From Erwinia aphidicola (GTDB lineage Bacteria > Pseudomonadota > Gammaproteobacteria > Enterobacterales > Enterobacteriaceae): a stretch of DNA of 64,000 nt. The position numbers were made by a program, and so were the translations under genes. The notes beneath the pieces are model-generated. The model was not told the origin of the DNA and made no database searches. It saw nothing but the letters and a program-made list of their open reading frames with translations. Shown here piece by piece: positions 1 to 11,582 of this stretch; position 1 is the stretch's first letter; each line of letters opens with the position of its first letter. Where the stretch lies: the NCBI RefSeq assembly GCF_024169515.1, contig NZ_JAMKCQ010000001.1:2728001-2792000 (forward strand), given 5' to 3'.

Positions 1-1356
1 AAAGTGCGCTTTGAGGGCAACGATACCTCGAAAGATTCCGTGCTGCGCCGTGAAATGCGCCAGATGGAAGGTGCCTGGTTAGGCAGCAATCTGGTTGAGC
101 AGGGTAAAGAACGTCTGAATCGCCTCGGCTACTTCGAAACCGTTGATACCGAAACCCAGCGTGTGCCGGGTTCACCTGACCAGGTTGACGTGGTCTACAA
201 GGTGAAAGAGCGTAACACCGGTACGCTGAACTTCGGCGTCGGTTACGGTACCGAAAGCGGCGTCAGCTTCCAGGCTGGCGTGACCCAGGATAACTGGCTC
301 GGCACCGGTAATACCGTTGGCATCAGCGGAACCAAGAATGACTATCAGACCTATGCTGAATTCTCACTGACCGACCCGTACTTCACGGTCGACGGTGTCA
401 GCCTGGGCGGTCGTGTTTTCTATAACGACTTTAAAGCGGATGATGCCGATCTGTCTGACTATACCAACAAGAGTTACGGTGTAGACGGCACGCTGGGCTT
501 CCCGGTCAATGAAAATAACACCCTGCGTGTGGGTCTGGGCTATGTGCATAACAGCCTCTCCAACATGCAGCCGCAGATCGCCATGTGGCGTTACCTGCGC
601 TCTGTCGGGCAAAACCCATCGCTGACCGGCGATGAAGATTTCTCGGCGGATGACTTCACCTTTAACTACGGCTGGACGTACAACACCCTTGACCGCGGAT
701 TCTTCCCAACGTCAGGTAACCGTACTAACCTGAATGGTAAAGTGACTATTCCGGGTTCTGATAATGCCTTCTACAAGGCTACGCTGGATACACAACAGTA
801 TCTGCCGCTGAATCAGGATCGTACCTGGGTGCTGTTGGGACGTGGTCGCGTAGGCTATGGCGATGGTCTGAACGGTAAAGAGATGCCGTTCTACGAGAAC
901 TTCTACGCCGGTGGTTCCAGCTCCGTACGTGGGTTCCGTTCTAACAACATCGGCCCGAAAGCGGCTTACCTGAACAACGGTTCTTCCGATTGTTCTGGCA
1001 GCAGCCCGGTATGTAATTCCGATGATGCTATCGGCGGTAACGCGATGGCTGTCGCCAGCGCCGAGCTGATCACACCAACGCCGTTCCTGAGTGAGAAGTA
1101 TGCTAACTCAGTCCGTACCTCGCTGTTTGTTGATGCGGGTACCGTTTGGGATACCAAATGGGAAAACACTGCCGAAACGCGTGCGGCGGGTATCCCAGAC
1201 TATAGCGATCCAAGCAACATCCGTATGTCAGCCGGTCTGGCACTGCAATGGATGTCGCCGCTGGGGCCGCTGGTGTTCTCATACGCTCAGCCGTTCAAAA
1301 AGTATGACGGAGATAAGGCCGAACAGTTCCAGTTTAACATTGGTAAAACCTGGTAA
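1..1356 (+). CDS. bamA: BamA, outer-membrane protein assembly factor (C-terminal part)
   Basis: Partial gene: the window opens inside the reading frame, and 451 codons remain of a family that is about 800 residues long. BamA is the central Omp85 subunit of the BAM complex and inserts beta-barrel proteins into the outer membrane. The first ~75 residues match the last POTRA domain. The rest is the 16-stranded barrel. The loop-6 VRGF signature ([15 protein letters not shown]) is visible around residue 310. The chain ends [10 protein letters not shown], with the C-terminal aromatic residue typical of outer-membrane barrels. skp follows 124 bases downstream, as in E. coli. No oddity is seen. Confidence 0.98.
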   Translation, partial: KVRFEGNDTSKDSVLRREMRQMEGAWLGSNLVEQGKERLNRLGYFETVDTETQRVPGSPDQVDVVYKVKERNTGTLNFGVGYGTESGVSFQAGVTQDNWLGTGNTVGISGTKNDYQTYAEFSLTDPYFTVDGVSLGGRVFYNDFKADDADLSDYTNKSYGVDGTLGFPVNENNTLRVGLGYVHNSLSNMQPQIAMWRYLRSVGQNPSLTGDEDFSADDFTFNYGWTYNTLDRGFFPTSGNRTNLNGKVTIPGSDNAFYKATLDTQQYLPLNQDRTWVLLGRGRVGYGDGLNGKEMPFYENFYAGGSSSVRGFRSNNIGPKAAYLNNGSSDCSGSSPVCNSDDAIGGNAMAVASAELITPTPFLSEKYANSVRTSLFVDAGTVWDTKWENTAETRAAGIPDYSDPSNIRMSAGLALQWMSPLGPLVFSYAQPFKKYDGDKAEQFQFNIGKTW

Positions 1357-1405
1357 TTCGCCTTTGCACGGAAGCGTAGCAAGAGAGTATCGCGCTGTTT
1401 AATCC

Positions 1406-1423
1406 TGGCCCGTACGCGGGCCA
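1406..1423 (+). other. Hairpin between bamA and skp
   Basis: A 7-bp perfect stem (TGGCCCG/CGGGCCA) closes a TACG tetraloop in the 124-base bamA-skp gap. No run of T follows, so it is not a classical terminator. It may act as an mRNA stability or processing element between the two genes (inference). Confidence 0.45.
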
Positions 1424-1480
1424 CGATAAAGCGCAACACATGTGTCCGTGACACAAACGTTGATGGTAAGGAGTTTTATA

Positions 1481-1978
1481 GTGAAAAAGTTGTTGTGTGC
1501 CGCAGGTCTGGGTATTGCTCTGGCGGTTTCCGCCGGTGCTCAGGCTGCTGATAAAATTGCAGTGGTGAACGTTTCCAGCATTTTCCAACAGTTACCAGCG
1601 CGTGCGACCGTTGCGAAACAGTTGGAAAACGAGTTCAAAGGCCGTGCAACCGAGTTGCAGGGTATGGAACGCGATCTGCAAGCCAAAATGCAGCGTCTGC
1701 AGCGTGACGGCTCGACCATGAAGGCAAGCGATCGCAGCAAGATGGAAAAAGACGTGATGGCACAGCGTGAAGCCTTCTCCACGAAAGCTCAGGCTTTCGA
1801 GCAGGACAACCGCCGTCGTCAGATGGAAGAGCGTAATAAAATCCTGAGCCGTATCCAGGACGCCGTGCAGAAAGTTGCTGATGACGAAGGTTATGACGTT
1901 GTTATCGATCAGAACGCGGTTGCTTATGCTGCTAAATCTAAAGACATCACTGCTGATGTTCTGAAACAGGTTAAATAA
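1481..1978 (+). CDS. skp: Skp, periplasmic chaperone (OmpH)
   Basis: Periplasmic holdase that binds unfolded outer-membrane proteins released from the Sec translocon and delivers them to BAM. I chose the GTG at 1481, with AAGGAG 8 bases upstream. It gives 165 residues and puts a canonical signal peptide at the N-terminus ([21 protein letters not shown], cleaved before ADKIAVV). An upstream in-frame start would bury that signal. The middle is a long charged helical region (about residues 50-130), matching the coiled-coil tentacles of the Skp trimer. The family is about 161 residues long. It sits between bamA and lpxD, and the lpxD start lies 3 bases after the stop, so the two are translated together. 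Confidence 0.97.
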   Translation: MKKLLCAAGLGIALAVSAGAQAADKIAVVNVSSIFQQLPARATVAKQLENEFKGRATELQGMERDLQAKMQRLQRDGSTMKASDRSKMEKDVMAQREAFSTKAQAFEQDNRRRQMEERNKILSRIQDAVQKVADDEGYDVVIDQNAVAYAAKSKDITADVLKQVK

Positions 1979-1981
1979 GCC

Positions 1982-3004
1982 ATGCCTTCAATTCGACTGG
2001 CTGATTTAGCCCAGCAGTTGGATGCAGAATTGCACGGAGATGGCGATATCGCCATCTCCGGCATTGCTTCTATGCAATCCGCCCAAACCGGTCAGATCAC
2101 GTTTCTCTCAAACAGCCGTTACCGTGAGCAGCTCGCAGCCTGTCAGGCTTCCGCTGTGGTGCTCTCTGAAGCGGACCGTGAATTTTTCCCTGGCGCAGCG
2201 CTGGTGGTTAAAAACCCGTATCTGACCTACGCCCGTATGGCGCAACTGCTGGACACCACGCCGCAGCCAGCCCAAAACATTGCCCCAAGTGCCGTGATTG
2301 ATGCGAGCGCAAAATTGGGGAGTAACGTCTCGATTGGCGCTAACGCGGTGATCGAATCTGATGTAGTACTTGCTGATAACGTGGTTATTGGCCCGGGCTG
2401 CTTCATCGGTAAAAAGACGCAGATTGGCGCAGGCAGCCGCCTGTGGGCCAACGTCTCTGTCTATCATGAAGTGCAGATTGGTAGCGACTGTCTGATCCAG
2501 TCAGGCACAGTGATCGGCGCTGATGGCTTCGGTTACGCTAACGATCGTGGCAATTGGGTGAAGATCCCGCAGCTTGGCACCGTCATCATTGGTGACCGCG
2601 TGGAGATTGGCGCCTGCACCACCATCGATCGCGGCGCGCTGGATAACACCCAAATCGGGAATGGTGTTATCATAGATAACCAGTGCCAGATTGCACACAA
2701 CGTTGTGATTGGTGACAATACCGCGGTTGCGGGTGGCGTCATCATGGCGGGCAGCCTTAAAATTGGCCGCTACTGCATGATTGGTGGGGCCAGCGTGATT
2801 AATGGCCACATGGAAATTTGTGACAAAGTTACCGTCACAGGGATGGGAATGGTGATGCGACCTATCACTGAACCTGGAGTATACTCTTCCGGCATTCCGT
2901 TACAGCCCAACAAAACCTGGCGCAAAACTGCAGCTCTGGTGCTGAGCATCGATGAAATAAGCAAACGCTTAAAAGCCATCGAGCGCAAGGTCGGTAAAGA
3001 CTAA
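1982..3004 (+). CDS. lpxD: LpxD, UDP-3-O-(3-hydroxymyristoyl)glucosamine N-acyltransferase
   Basis: Third step of lipid A synthesis: transfers 3-hydroxymyristate from acyl-ACP to the 2-amino group of UDP-3-O-acylglucosamine in the cytoplasm. It has 340 residues, the usual length. An N-terminal uridine-binding domain (about 1-100) is followed by hexapeptide repeats of the left-handed beta-helix (about 105-310, e.g. [12 protein letters not shown] and [11 protein letters not shown]). The catalytic base is expected at H239 in CQIAHN, at the same position as in E. coli. A C-terminal helix with basic residues ends the chain. It is the first acyltransferase gene of the lpxD-fabZ-lpxA-lpxB run. Confidence 0.98.
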   Translation: MPSIRLADLAQQLDAELHGDGDIAISGIASMQSAQTGQITFLSNSRYREQLAACQASAVVLSEADREFFPGAALVVKNPYLTYARMAQLLDTTPQPAQNIAPSAVIDASAKLGSNVSIGANAVIESDVVLADNVVIGPGCFIGKKTQIGAGSRLWANVSVYHEVQIGSDCLIQSGTVIGADGFGYANDRGNWVKIPQLGTVIIGDRVEIGACTTIDRGALDNTQIGNGVIIDNQCQIAHNVVIGDNTAVAGGVIMAGSLKIGRYCMIGGASVINGHMEICDKVTVTGMGMVMRPITEPGVYSSGIPLQPNKTWRKTAALVLSIDEISKRLKAIERKVGKD

Positions 3005-3164
3005 GCGATCGCACTACGCTGCCCGGCTTTCATAATTACAATATGCTAGCAGGGAAAGCTAAAGCTAAGCGTACAGAACATGATTTGCGGCCTGCGGACG
3101 ATCGACAGATTGTTGCAGGCCGTGTTATTGATGCCATCAGAATTTTTAGGACAGGAAGAGTATT
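3005..3164 (+). other. lpxD-fabZ intergenic region with a long-loop inverted repeat
   Basis: A 160-base gap, longer than the other gaps in this operon. It contains an 8-bp inverted repeat (CGGCCTGC at 3088-3095, GCAGGCCG at 3115-3122) with a 19-base loop and no T-tract. A palindrome GCGATCGC follows the lpxD stop. I see no convincing promoter or small ORF. Confidence 0.35.
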
Positions 3165-3620
3165 TTGACTACTGAAACTCATACTCTGCAGATTGAAGAG
3201 ATTATTGAACTTTTACCGCACCGTTACCCGTTCTTGCTGGTCGACCGCGTACTTGATTTCGAAGAAAATAAGTTTCTGCGTGCAGTCAAGAACGTCTCGG
3301 TTAACGAACCGTTTTTCCAGGGCCATTTCCCTGGTAAACCGATTTTCCCGGGCGTGCTGATTCTGGAAGCAATGGCACAGGCGACGGGGATTCTGGCGTT
3401 TAAAAGCGTTGGAAAACTGGAACCGGGCGAACTCTATTACTTTGCCGGTATCGACGAAGCGCGCTTCAAGCGCCCGGTGGTACCTGGCGATCAGATGATC
3501 ATGGAAGTCACCTTCGAGAAAACCCGCCGTGGTGTTACCCGCTTTAAAGGTGTGGCCACCGTTGACGGAAAAATTGTCTGCGAAGCAACGATGATGTGTG
3601 CCCGCAGCCGGGAGGCTTAA
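3165..3620 (+). CDS. fabZ: FabZ, 3-hydroxyacyl-ACP dehydratase
   Basis: Hot-dog fold dehydratase that converts 3-hydroxyacyl-ACP to trans-2-enoyl-ACP in fatty acid elongation. It competes with LpxA and LpxD for 3-hydroxymyristoyl-ACP, which explains its place in the lipid A operon. It has 151 residues. The catalytic pair is visible as H54 in GHFPGKP and E68 in ILEAMAQ. The start is TTG at 3165 with GGAAGAG upstream; E. coli fabZ also uses TTG. lpxA begins 3 bases after the stop. Confidence 0.98.
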   Translation: MTTETHTLQIEEIIELLPHRYPFLLVDRVLDFEENKFLRAVKNVSVNEPFFQGHFPGKPIFPGVLILEAMAQATGILAFKSVGKLEPGELYYFAGIDEARFKRPVVPGDQMIMEVTFEKTRRGVTRFKGVATVDGKIVCEATMMCARSREA

Positions 3621-3623
3621 TTC

Positions 3624-4412
3624 GTGATTGATAGCACCGCCGTAATCCATCCCAGCTCGATCGTAGAAGAAGGCGCCATTATTGGTGCGGGTGTCCAGAT
3701 TGGTCCGTTTTGTACCGTGGGTGCGAACGTCTCGATCGGTGAAGGCACCGTTCTGAAATCTCATGTAGTGGTCAATGGTCACACCTCAATAGGTAAAGAC
3801 AACACCATCTACCAGTTTGCTTCGATCGGTGAAGCTAATCAGGATCTGAAATACGCGGGTGAACCTACCCGGGTTGAGATTGGCGACCGTAACCGCATTC
3901 GTGAAAGCGTGACCATTCATCGTGGCACCTCACAGGCTGAAGGGCTGACGAAAGTCGGCAACGACAATCTGCTGATGGTGAACGCGCACGTGGCGCACGA
4001 CTGCGTGGTGGGTAATCACTGTATTCTGGCCAACAACGCGACGCTGGCGGGCCATGTTTCAGTGGACGATCATGCCATCATTGGTGGTATGACGGCGGTG
4101 CATCAATTCTGCGTTATCGGCGCGCACGTGATGGTCGGCGGCTGCTCCGGTGTGGCGCAGGACGTTCCTCCTTACGTCATTGCTCAGGGCAACCATGCCA
4201 CGCCGTTCGGCGTTAACCTGGTGGGCCTGAAGCGCCGTGGCTTCAGCAAAGAGGCACTGCATGCGATTACTGCAGCGTATAAGCTGCTGTACCGCAGCGG
4301 CAAGACGCTGGATGAAGTGAAGCCGGAGATTGCTGAAATCGCCAAAGCGCATCCGGAAGTTCAGCCGTTTTATGACTTCTTTGCCCGCTCCACAAGGGGT
4401 CTGATTCGTTAA
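3624..4412 (+). CDS. lpxA: LpxA, UDP-N-acetylglucosamine O-acyltransferase
   Basis: First step of lipid A synthesis: transfers 3-hydroxymyristate from ACP to the 3-OH of UDP-GlcNAc. It has 262 residues, identical to E. coli in length, and begins with GTG. Hexapeptide repeats form the beta-helix (about 1-185), followed by a helical C-terminus ending [11 protein letters not shown]. The catalytic H125 lies in NAHVAHDC. The reaction is thermodynamically unfavourable in this family, so LpxC (not in the window) commits the pathway. lpxB starts 3 bases downstream. Confidence 0.98.
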   Translation: MIDSTAVIHPSSIVEEGAIIGAGVQIGPFCTVGANVSIGEGTVLKSHVVVNGHTSIGKDNTIYQFASIGEANQDLKYAGEPTRVEIGDRNRIRESVTIHRGTSQAEGLTKVGNDNLLMVNAHVAHDCVVGNHCILANNATLAGHVSVDDHAIIGGMTAVHQFCVIGAHVMVGGCSGVAQDVPPYVIAQGNHATPFGVNLVGLKRRGFSKEALHAITAAYKLLYRSGKTLDEVKPEIAEIAKAHPEVQPFYDFFARSTRGLIR

Positions 4413-4415
4413 CTC

Positions 4416-5561
4416 ATGCCAAAGCATCCCTTAACGATTGCCCTTGTCGCCGGAGAAACCTCCGGCGATATTCTTGGTGCCGGTCTTATCCGCGCGCTGA
4501 AAGAGAAGCATCCTGACGCACGTTTTGTCGGCGTTGCCGGCCCGCTGATGCAGGCCGAAGGGTGTGAAGCCTGGTATGAGATGGAAGAGCTGGCGGTTAT
4601 GGGCATCGTTGAGGTGCTGGGCCGTCTGCGTCGCCTGCTGCACATCCGCCGCGACCTGACCCGCCGCTTTACCGCCCTGAAGCCGGATGTTTTCGTCGGC
4701 ATTGATGCCCCTGATTTCAATATCACTCTCGAAGGGAAGCTGAAACAGCAGGGTATTCGTACCATTCATTACGTCAGCCCTTCGGTCTGGGCGTGGCGCC
4801 AGAAGCGCGTGTACAAAATTGGCCGCTCCACCGATCTGGTGCTGGCGTTCCTGCCGTTTGAAAAAGCCTTCTACGATCGCTTCAACGTTCCCTGTCGTTT
4901 TATCGGCCATACCATGGCTGATGCGATGCCGATTGAACCGGATAAACAGGCGGCACGCCGCGAGCTGGGTATTGCGTCAGATGCAGTATGCCTGGCTCTG
5001 CTGCCGGGCAGTCGCGGGGCAGAAGTTGAAATGCTCAGCGCTGACTTCCTGCGGACGGCGATGCTGCTGCGGGCGAAATATCCGCAGCTGGAGATCGTCG
5101 TGCCGCTGGTGAACCCCAAGCGGCGCGAACAGTTTGAAGCGATTAAAGCCGAAGTTGCCCCCGATCTGCCGATGCACCTGCTGGACGGCAAAGGCCGCGC
5201 CGCAATGGTGGCCAGCGATGCCGCACTGCTGGCTTCCGGCACTGCCGCGCTGGAGTGCATGCTGGCAAAATGCCCGATGGTGGTGGGGTATCGCATGAAG
5301 CCATTTACCTTCTGGCTGGCGAAACGTCTGGTGAAAACCGATTATGTCTCGTTGCCGAACCTGCTGGCCGGGCGAGAACTGGTGAAAGAGCTGCTGCAGG
5401 ATGAGTGCCAGCCTGAGCAGCTGGCCGCTGCGTTAGAGCCATTGCTGGCTGCCGGTGAAACGCGCGATCGGCTGCTGGCAACCTTTGCCGAGCTGCACCA
5501 CCAGATCCGCTGGAATGCCGACGAACAGGCCGCCGCTGCCGTACTGGAGTTATGCCCGTGA
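4416..5561 (+). CDS. lpxB: LpxB, lipid A disaccharide synthase
   Basis: GT19 glycosyltransferase at the inner face of the cytoplasmic membrane that condenses lipid X with UDP-diacylglucosamine to form the beta-1,6 disaccharide of lipid A. It has 381 residues, close to the 382 of E. coli. The N-terminal motif [15 protein letters not shown] is present, as are [12 protein letters not shown] and the donor-site GSRGAEV and ASGTAALE regions. Its last codons overlap the start of rnhB. Confidence 0.97.
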   Translation: MPKHPLTIALVAGETSGDILGAGLIRALKEKHPDARFVGVAGPLMQAEGCEAWYEMEELAVMGIVEVLGRLRRLLHIRRDLTRRFTALKPDVFVGIDAPDFNITLEGKLKQQGIRTIHYVSPSVWAWRQKRVYKIGRSTDLVLAFLPFEKAFYDRFNVPCRFIGHTMADAMPIEPDKQAARRELGIASDAVCLALLPGSRGAEVEMLSADFLRTAMLLRAKYPQLEIVVPLVNPKRREQFEAIKAEVAPDLPMHLLDGKGRAAMVASDAALLASGTAALECMLAKCPMVVGYRMKPFTFWLAKRLVKTDYVSLPNLLAGRELVKELLQDECQPEQLAAALEPLLAAGETRDRLLATFAELHHQIRWNADEQAAAAVLELCP

Positions 5562-6181
5562 GTGAATTTATTTACCCTAATGCTGCGCTGATTGCCGGCG
5601 TTGATGAGGTAGGGCGTGGTCCGCTGGTGGGCGCCGTGGTCACCGCCGCGGTGATCCTCGATCCGGCTCGTCCGATTATCGGGCTCGCCGATTCGAAAAA
5701 GCTGTCGGAAAAACGCCGTCTGGCGCTGTTTGATGAGATCGTCGAGAAAGCGTTAAGCTGGAGTCTGGGCCGTGCCGAGCCGGAAGAGATTGACCAGCTC
5801 AATATCCTGCACGCCACCATGCTGGCAATGCAGCGTGCGGTTGCCGGTCTGCACCTGACGCCGGACTTTGTGCTGATTGACGGCAATCGCTGCCCGCCGC
5901 TGCCGATGCCGAGCCAGGCCGTGGTGAAGGGCGACAGTCTGGTGCGCGAAATCAGCGCCGCCTCGATTATTGCAAAAGTGACGCGCGACCGTGAGATGGC
6001 ACAGCTCGATCTGCTGTATCCTGAATATGGCTTCGCTCAGCACAAAGGTTATCCAACCGCGCTGCATATGGAAAAACTGACGCAGCATGGCGTGACTCCG
6101 CAGCATCGCCGCAGTTTTGCCCCGGTGCGCAATGCGCTGCTGGATGCCGAAGTCAGCGCGTCGGTAGTCCGCACGCTGTAA
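5552..6181 (+). CDS. rnhB: RNase HII
   Basis: Removes single misincorporated ribonucleotides and RNA from RNA/DNA hybrids; it works here alongside the RNase HI gene at 36.8 kb. Acidic metal ligands are visible in [10 protein letters not shown] (Asp and Glu), VLIDGN (Asp) and, as is usual for the family, the Asp of AKVTRDRE. I placed the start at the ATG at 5552, which overlaps lpxB by 10 bases. The GTG at 5558 (GTGA overlap with the lpxB stop) is equally possible and would shorten the protein from 209 to 207 residues. dnaE follows 30 bases later. Confidence 0.96.
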   Translation: MPVSEFIYPNAALIAGVDEVGRGPLVGAVVTAAVILDPARPIIGLADSKKLSEKRRLALFDEIVEKALSWSLGRAEPEEIDQLNILHATMLAMQRAVAGLHLTPDFVLIDGNRCPPLPMPSQAVVKGDSLVREISAASIIAKVTRDREMAQLDLLYPEYGFAQHKGYPTALHMEKLTQHGVTPQHRRSFAPVRNALLDAEVSASVVRTL

Positions 6182-6211
6182 TTTTCATCCCTAGTTTTAA
6201 CGGAATCCCAG

Positions 6212-9200
6212 ATGGCCGAACCTCGTTTTATTCATTTACGCGTTCACAGCGACTACTCCATGATCGATGGGCTAGCCAAAACGGGCCCGTTGGTGAAAAA
6301 CGCGGCGAAACTGGGAATGCCGGCGATTGCGATTACCGACTTCACCAACCTGTGCGGCCTGGTGAAGTTTTACGGCACGGCTCACGGTCAGGGCATGAAG
6401 CCGATTATCGGCGCTGATTTTAATGTTGCCAGTGAAGCCATGGGGGACGAGCTGTCGCATATCACCGTGCTGGCAGCGGATAACGAAGGCTACCAAAACC
6501 TGACGCTGCTGATCTCGCGCGCCTACCAGCGCGGCTATGGTCCGGCAGGCCCAACGATCGATCGCGACTGGCTGGTTGAACATCAGCAGGGGATTATTCT
6601 GTTGTCCGGCGGGCGTCGTGGCGATGTTGGCAAAATGCTGTTGCGCGGCAACACGGCGCTGGTTGCCGACTGTCTGGCGTTTTATCAGCAACATTTTGCC
6701 GATCGCTACTACCTTGAGCTGATCCGTACCGGTCGTCAGGACGAAGAGACCTATTTGCACGCCGCGGTGGAGCTGGCGATTGCCAACGGCATCCCGGTGG
6801 TGGCCACCAACGAGGTCTGCTTCCTGCAGGAGTCAGACTTTGACGCGCATGAAATACGCGTTGCCATTCATGATGGTTTCACTCTGGACGACCCGAAACG
6901 CCCGCGCAGCTACAGCCCGCAGCAGTATATGCGCACGGAAGAGGAGATGTGCGAGCTGTTCTCGGACATCCCTGAAGCGCTGGAAAACAGCGTTGAGATA
7001 GCCCGCCGCTGCAATGTCACCATTCGCCTTGGCGAATACTTCCTGCCGCAGTTCCCGACCGGGGAAATGAGCACCGAAGATTTCCTCGTGATGAAATCGC
7101 GCGAGGGGCTGGAAGAGCGCCTCGCGTTCCTGTTCCCGGACGAGCAGGTACGCCGCGAAAAGCGGCCAGAATATGATGAACGTCTGGAAATTGAGCTTAA
7201 CGTGATCAACCAGATGGGCTTCCCGGGCTACTTCCTGATCGTGATGGAATTCATCCAGTGGTCGAAGGATAACGACGTGCCCGTGGGGCCGGGACGTGGT
7301 TCCGGTGCCGGTTCTCTGGTGGCCTACGCGCTGAAAATTACCGACCTCGACCCGCTGGAGTTTGACCTGCTGTTCGAACGTTTCCTCAACCCGGAACGTG
7401 TTTCGATGCCCGACTTTGACGTCGACTTCTGCATGGAGAAGCGCGATCTGGTGATTGAGCACGTGGCCGATATGTACGGTCGCCAGGCGGTATCGCAGAT
7501 TATTACCTTCGGGACCATGGCGGCGAAAGCGGTCATCCGCGACGTAGGGCGCGTGCTGGGGCACCCGTACGGATTCGTCGACCGCATTTCGAAACTGGTG
7601 CCGCCTGACCCGGGCATGACGCTGGAAAAAGCCTTTGCTGCTGAACCACAGCTGCCGGAAATCTATGAGGCAGATGAAGAGGTTAAGGCGCTGATCGACA
7701 TGGCGCGCAAGCTGGAAGGCGTGACGCGTAACGCCGGTAAACACGCCGGCGGCGTGGTGATCGCGCCGACTAAAATTACCGATTTTGCCCCGCTTTACTG
7801 TGACGAAAACGGTAATCATCCGGTTACCCAGTTTGATAAAAATGATGTGGAATATGCCGGGCTGGTGAAGTTCGACTTCCTGGGGCTGCGAACGCTGACC
7901 ATCATTGACTGGGCGCTGGCGATGATTAACGCCAGGCGTGAAAAAGAGGGCGAGCCGCCGATCGATATCGCGGCGATTCCGCTTGAAGATAAAAAAAGTT
8001 TCGATATGCTGCAACGCTCGGAAACCACAGCGGTGTTCCAGCTCGAATCACGCGGCATGAAAGATCTGATCAAACGCCTGAAGCCCGACTGCTTCGAGGA
8101 TATGATCGCGCTGGTCGCCCTGTTCCGCCCCGGTCCGCTGCAATCGGGCATGGTAGATAACTTTATTGACCGTAAGCACGGGCGTGAAGAGATCTCCTAC
8201 CCGGACATTCAGTGGCAGCATGAGTCGCTGAAACCGGTGCTGGAGCCGACCTACGGCATTATCCTGTATCAGGAACAGGTGATGCAGATTGCTCAGGTGC
8301 TGGCGGGTTACAGCCTGGGCGGCGCGGACATGCTGCGCCGTGCGATGGGTAAAAAGAACCCGGTCGAGATGGCTAAGCAGCGTGGCGGCTTTGAAGACGG
8401 TGCGAAAGCGCGCGGCATCGACGGTGAGCTGGCGATCAAGATTTTCGACCTGGTGGAGAAATTCGCCGGTTATGGTTTTAACAAATCGCACTCCGCCGCC
8501 TATGCGCTGGTCTCTTATCAGACGCTGTGGCTGAAAGCGCACTACCCGGCCGAGTTTATGGCAGCGGTAATGACCGCCGACATGGACAACACCGAGAAGG
8601 TGGTCGGGCTGGTGGATGAGTGCTGGCGCATGGGGCTGAAGGTGCTGCCGCCGGATATTAACTCCGGGCAGTATCAGTTCCACGTCAACGAGAACGGCGA
8701 AATTGTTTACGGCATCGGCGCAATTAAAGGCGTCGGTGAAGGCCCGATCGAGGCGATAATCGAAGCGCGTAACGAAGGCGGTTATTTCCGCGAGCTGTTT
8801 GACCTCTGTGCGCGTACCGACACCAAAAAGCTGAATAAGCGGGTGCTGGAAAAGCTGATTATGTCCGGGGCGTTTGACCGCTTAGGCCCGCACCGTGCGG
8901 CGCTGATGAGCGCGCTACCTGATGCGCTGAAAGCCGCCGATCAGCACGCGAAAGCGGAAGCGATTGGCCAGGCCGATATGTTCGGCGTGCTGGCCGAAGC
9001 GCCAGAGCAGGTCGAGAAATCCTATTCCGACGTCACGCCGTGGCCGGAACAGATTCAGCTGGATGGGGAGCGTGAGACGTTAGGGCTATACCTGACCGGC
9101 CACCCCATCAACCAGTATCTGAAAGAGATTGAGCGCTATGTCGGTGGACAGCGCCTGAAAGACATGCACCCGACCGAGCGTGGTAAAATGACCACCGCAG

Positions 9201-9694
9201 CCGGTCTGGTGGTGGCGGCCCGCGTAATGGTGACAAAGCGCGGCAACCGTATTGGCATCTGCACGCTGGATGACCGTTCCGGTCGTCTGGAAGTGATGTT
9301 ATTTACAGATGCGTTAGATAAGTTCCAGCATATGCTGGAGAAGGACCGTATCCTGATCGTTAGCGGGCAGGTCAGCTTCGATGACTTCAACGGCGGGCTT
9401 AAAATGATGGCCCGCGATATGATGGACATTGATGAAGCACGCGAAAAATATGCGCGCGGGCTTGCTATCTCGCTGACGGACAGGCAAATTGATGACCAGC
9501 TTTTGAACCGTCTCCGTCAATCCCTGGAACCCCATCGTTCGGGGACAATTCCGGTACATCTCTACTATCAGAGAGAGGATGCGCGGGCGAAGTTGCGCTT
9601 CGGTGCAACCTGGCGCGTGTCGCCGAGCGATCGTTTGCTGAACGATCTTCGGTCGTTGATAGGATCGGAGCAGGTGGAACTGGAGTTTGACTAA
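6212..9694 (+). CDS. dnaE: DNA polymerase III alpha subunit
   Basis: Replicative C-family polymerase, 1160 residues, exactly the E. coli length. The PHP domain is at the N-terminus ([12 protein letters not shown]). Catalytic aspartates D401 and D403 lie in MPDFDVDF and the third in VKFDFLGL (about residue 555). The fingers, the helix-hairpin-helix region (about 830-910), the OB fold (about 990-1070) and the C-terminal tau-binding tail follow in order. It partners with the epsilon proofreader encoded by dnaQ at 37.3 kb. accA starts 12 bases after the stop. Confidence 0.99.
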   Translation: MAEPRFIHLRVHSDYSMIDGLAKTGPLVKNAAKLGMPAIAITDFTNLCGLVKFYGTAHGQGMKPIIGADFNVASEAMGDELSHITVLAADNEGYQNLTLLISRAYQRGYGPAGPTIDRDWLVEHQQGIILLSGGRRGDVGKMLLRGNTALVADCLAFYQQHFADRYYLELIRTGRQDEETYLHAAVELAIANGIPVVATNEVCFLQESDFDAHEIRVAIHDGFTLDDPKRPRSYSPQQYMRTEEEMCELFSDIPEALENSVEIARRCNVTIRLGEYFLPQFPTGEMSTEDFLVMKSREGLEERLAFLFPDEQVRREKRPEYDERLEIELNVINQMGFPGYFLIVMEFIQWSKDNDVPVGPGRGSGAGSLVAYALKITDLDPLEFDLLFERFLNPERVSMPDFDVDFCMEKRDLVIEHVADMYGRQAVSQIITFGTMAAKAVIRDVGRVLGHPYGFVDRISKLVPPDPGMTLEKAFAAEPQLPEIYEADEEVKALIDMARKLEGVTRNAGKHAGGVVIAPTKITDFAPLYCDENGNHPVTQFDKNDVEYAGLVKFDFLGLRTLTIIDWALAMINARREKEGEPPIDIAAIPLEDKKSFDMLQRSETTAVFQLESRGMKDLIKRLKPDCFEDMIALVALFRPGPLQSGMVDNFIDRKHGREEISYPDIQWQHESLKPVLEPTYGIILYQEQVMQIAQVLAGYSLGGADMLRRAMGKKNPVEMAKQRGGFEDGAKARGIDGELAIKIFDLVEKFAGYGFNKSHSAAYALVSYQTLWLKAHYPAEFMAAVMTADMDNTEKVVGLVDECWRMGLKVLPPDINSGQYQFHVNENGEIVYGIGAIKGVGEGPIEAIIEARNEGGYFRELFDLCARTDTKKLNKRVLEKLIMSGAFDRLGPHRAALMSALPDALKAADQHAKAEAIGQADMFGVLAEAPEQVEKSYSDVTPWPEQIQLDGERETLGLYLTGHPINQYLKEIERYVGGQRLKDMHPTERGKMTTAAGLVVAARVMVTKRGNRIGICTLDDRSGRLEVMLFTDALDKFQHMLEKDRILIVSGQVSFDDFNGGLKMMARDMMDIDEAREKYARGLAISLTDRQIDDQLLNRLRQSLEPHRSGTIPVHLYYQREDARAKLRFGATWRVSPSDRLLNDLRSLIGSEQVELEFD

Positions 9695-9706
9695 AACAGG
9701 ATTATT

Positions 9707-10666
9707 ATGAGTCTTAATTACCTGGATTTCGAACAGCCAATCGCAGAACTTGAAGCGAAGATCGATTCGCTTAAGTCGGTTGGCCGTCACGATGAAAAAC
9801 TGGATATTAATCTGGATGAAGAAGTTCAGCGTCTGCGCGATAAAAGCGTGGAGCTGACACGTAAAATCTTCTCCGATTTAGGTGCCTGGCAGATCGCGCA
9901 GCTCGCGCGTCATCCGCTGCGCCCGTATACGCTGGACTATGTCCGCAATGTGTTTACCGACTTTGACGAACTGGCGGGCGACCGTGCCTACGCTGATGAT
10001 AAAGCTATCGTCGGGGGTATTGCGCGTCTGGAAGGCCGTCCGGTGATGATCATTGGTCATCAGAAAGGGCGTGAAACCAAAGAGAAGATCCGTCGTAACT
10101 TCGGTATGCCAGCGCCAGAAGGCTACCGTAAAGCGCTGCGTCTGATGGAGATGGCCGAGCGTTTTAACATGCCGATCATCACCTTTATCGACACCCCGGG
10201 AGCTTACCCTGGCGTCGGTGCAGAAGAGCGCGGTCAGTCTGAAGCCATCGCCCGTAACCTGCGTGAGATGTCTGGCCTGACGGTTCCGGTGATCTGTACC
10301 GTTATCGGTGAAGGCGGCTCCGGTGGTGCACTGGCTATCGGCGTGGGTGACAAAGTCAACATGCTGCAGTACAGCACCTACTCGGTGATCTCGCCGGAAG
10401 GCTGTGCCTCTATTCTGTGGAAAAGCGCAGATAAAGCACCGCTGGCGGCGGAAGCGATGGGCATTATCGCCCCGCGCCTGAAAGAGCTGAAGCTGATCGA
10501 CACCGTGCTGCCTGAACCATTGGGTGGCGCGCATCGCGACCCGCTGGCGATTGGCGCAACGATGAAGGCTCAGCTGCTGTCCGACCTGGCCGAGCTGGAT
10601 AAGTTGACCAAAGCCGAACTGCTGGACCGTCGTTATCAGCGTCTGATGAGCTACGGTTACGCTTGA
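9707..10666 (+). CDS. accA: Acetyl-CoA carboxylase carboxyltransferase subunit alpha
   Basis: Transfers the carboxyl group from carboxybiotin to acetyl-CoA together with AccD, forming malonyl-CoA for fatty acid synthesis. It has 319 residues, the same as E. coli. Crotonase-fold core motifs are visible: [19 protein letters not shown] and [15 protein letters not shown]. It is translationally close to dnaE, and a 9-bp hairpin follows the stop. Confidence 0.98.
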   Translation: MSLNYLDFEQPIAELEAKIDSLKSVGRHDEKLDINLDEEVQRLRDKSVELTRKIFSDLGAWQIAQLARHPLRPYTLDYVRNVFTDFDELAGDRAYADDKAIVGGIARLEGRPVMIIGHQKGRETKEKIRRNFGMPAPEGYRKALRLMEMAERFNMPIITFIDTPGAYPGVGAEERGQSEAIARNLREMSGLTVPVICTVIGEGGSGGALAIGVGDKVNMLQYSTYSVISPEGCASILWKSADKAPLAAEAMGIIAPRLKELKLIDTVLPEPLGGAHRDPLAIGATMKAQLLSDLAELDKLTKAELLDRRYQRLMSYGYA

Positions 10667-10672
10667 TTCTGT

Positions 10673-10694
10673 GGGGCGCGGCACACCGCGCCCC
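10673..10694 (+). terminator. Strong GC hairpin after accA
   Basis: Perfect 9-bp stem GGGGCGCGG/CCGCGCCCC with a CACA loop, 6 bases after the accA stop. The downstream sequence is TGCTTTACG, with only three T in a row, so termination would be partial; it could also stabilise the mRNA 3' end. Confidence 0.5.
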
Positions 10695-10786
10695 TGCTTT
10701 ACGTTGTGCCATCTCCTGGCGCGTGGTCGCCTGCCCCTCCTTACTTTAGTCTTAGGTTTCCTCTCAACCACAGGAAGAAACATAAG

Positions 10787-11512
10787 ATGGAAAATCAACC
10801 TCTCACCCATTGTGCCTCTCAGTGCGCTAACTTTGAACACGAGGCCATCCATAAGCTCAGCGAGCAGCTGTGCGATCGCCGTACCGCAGAGATTCTGGCG
10901 CCGTTTATCACCGATGCCGGTTTTAATATGACCCCGCCTTCAGGCTTTATTCATGAGGCCAGCCTGTTGATTGCTTTTGCCTTTGGTAACCGTCCAAACG
11001 CCGAGCATGATCCTGACAAGCTGGCGCTGCCGGGGCCGATGAATAGAGAGCTGGCGCGCTGCTGTGCTGCCGTCTGGCATAAAAAACACCTGCCGATGTT
11101 TGTGCAGTGGGAAATTGCCCGCTGCCTGTATGAGCCGGAGTTTTCGTACATCCCGCGTAAAGATATTATCTCGATCGAACCCTACTGGAATGACACAGGC
11201 AAGCTGGTGTACCTGAGCACTGACGGCGTGGTGCAGGAGATCGTCGAGAAGTATTACCACAACGATCCGGCTTCGATGGGCAAGGCCGCAGTGATCGGTC
11301 ATCGCGACCACGTCAAGCGCTGCATTCTCACCTGTGCCGGGCGCAAGGTGAAGGGATTTGCTCCGAGGGGCATTGGCCTGCCAGCCTGGTACGATGTGCA
11401 CTCTGACCAGAGCTGGACGCGTCGCCGCGACCTCTATGTGCTGCAGGATGTCGCCGCCCAGCTGGCGATGAGTGCGCAGGCAAACATTGCGAAGGCTTAC
11501 CCGCAGGGCTAA
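10787..11512 (+). CDS. Unrecognised 241-residue cytoplasmic protein
   Basis: I do not recognise this family. The ATG at 10787 is preceded by AGGAAG at good spacing and yields 241 residues; an in-frame start 81 bases upstream lacks a ribosome site. There is no signal peptide or membrane segment. Visible traits are a Cys pair near the N-terminus (HCASQC), a CC pair in ELARCCAAVWHKKH, several Trp/His-rich stretches (MFVQWEIARCLYE, PAWYDVHSDQSWTRRRD) and a basic C-terminal half. Codon use looks like the neighbouring core genes, so recent transfer is not obvious. It lies alone between accA and ldcC, with a hairpin on each side, suggesting its own transcript. Confidence 0.8.
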   Translation: MENQPLTHCASQCANFEHEAIHKLSEQLCDRRTAEILAPFITDAGFNMTPPSGFIHEASLLIAFAFGNRPNAEHDPDKLALPGPMNRELARCCAAVWHKKHLPMFVQWEIARCLYEPEFSYIPRKDIISIEPYWNDTGKLVYLSTDGVVQEIVEKYYHNDPASMGKAAVIGHRDHVKRCILTCAGRKVKGFAPRGIGLPAWYDVHSDQSWTRRRDLYVLQDVAAQLAMSAQANIAKAYPQG

Positions 11513-11543
11513 ATCCGCTATGCTTATGTTTTGATTATGTATC

Positions 11544-11563
11544 GGACGAGGCGTGCCTCGTCC
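11544..11563 (+). repeat. Hairpin repeat before ldcC
   Basis: Perfect 9-bp stem GGACGAGGC/GCCTCGTCC with a GT loop, followed by CTAC. The same design, a G-rich arm with GAGGC then GCCTC, recurs in degenerate form near 56040, 56911 and 56963. That suggests a dispersed REP-like hairpin family. It lies 20 bases before the ldcC start. Confidence 0.55.
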
Positions 11564-11582
11564 CTACAGCAGGAGATAAGCA

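Noticed and set aside
6833..8014. 393-codon minus-strand frame inside dnaE
   Set aside because: Antisense to an unmistakable dnaE; no independent evidence.
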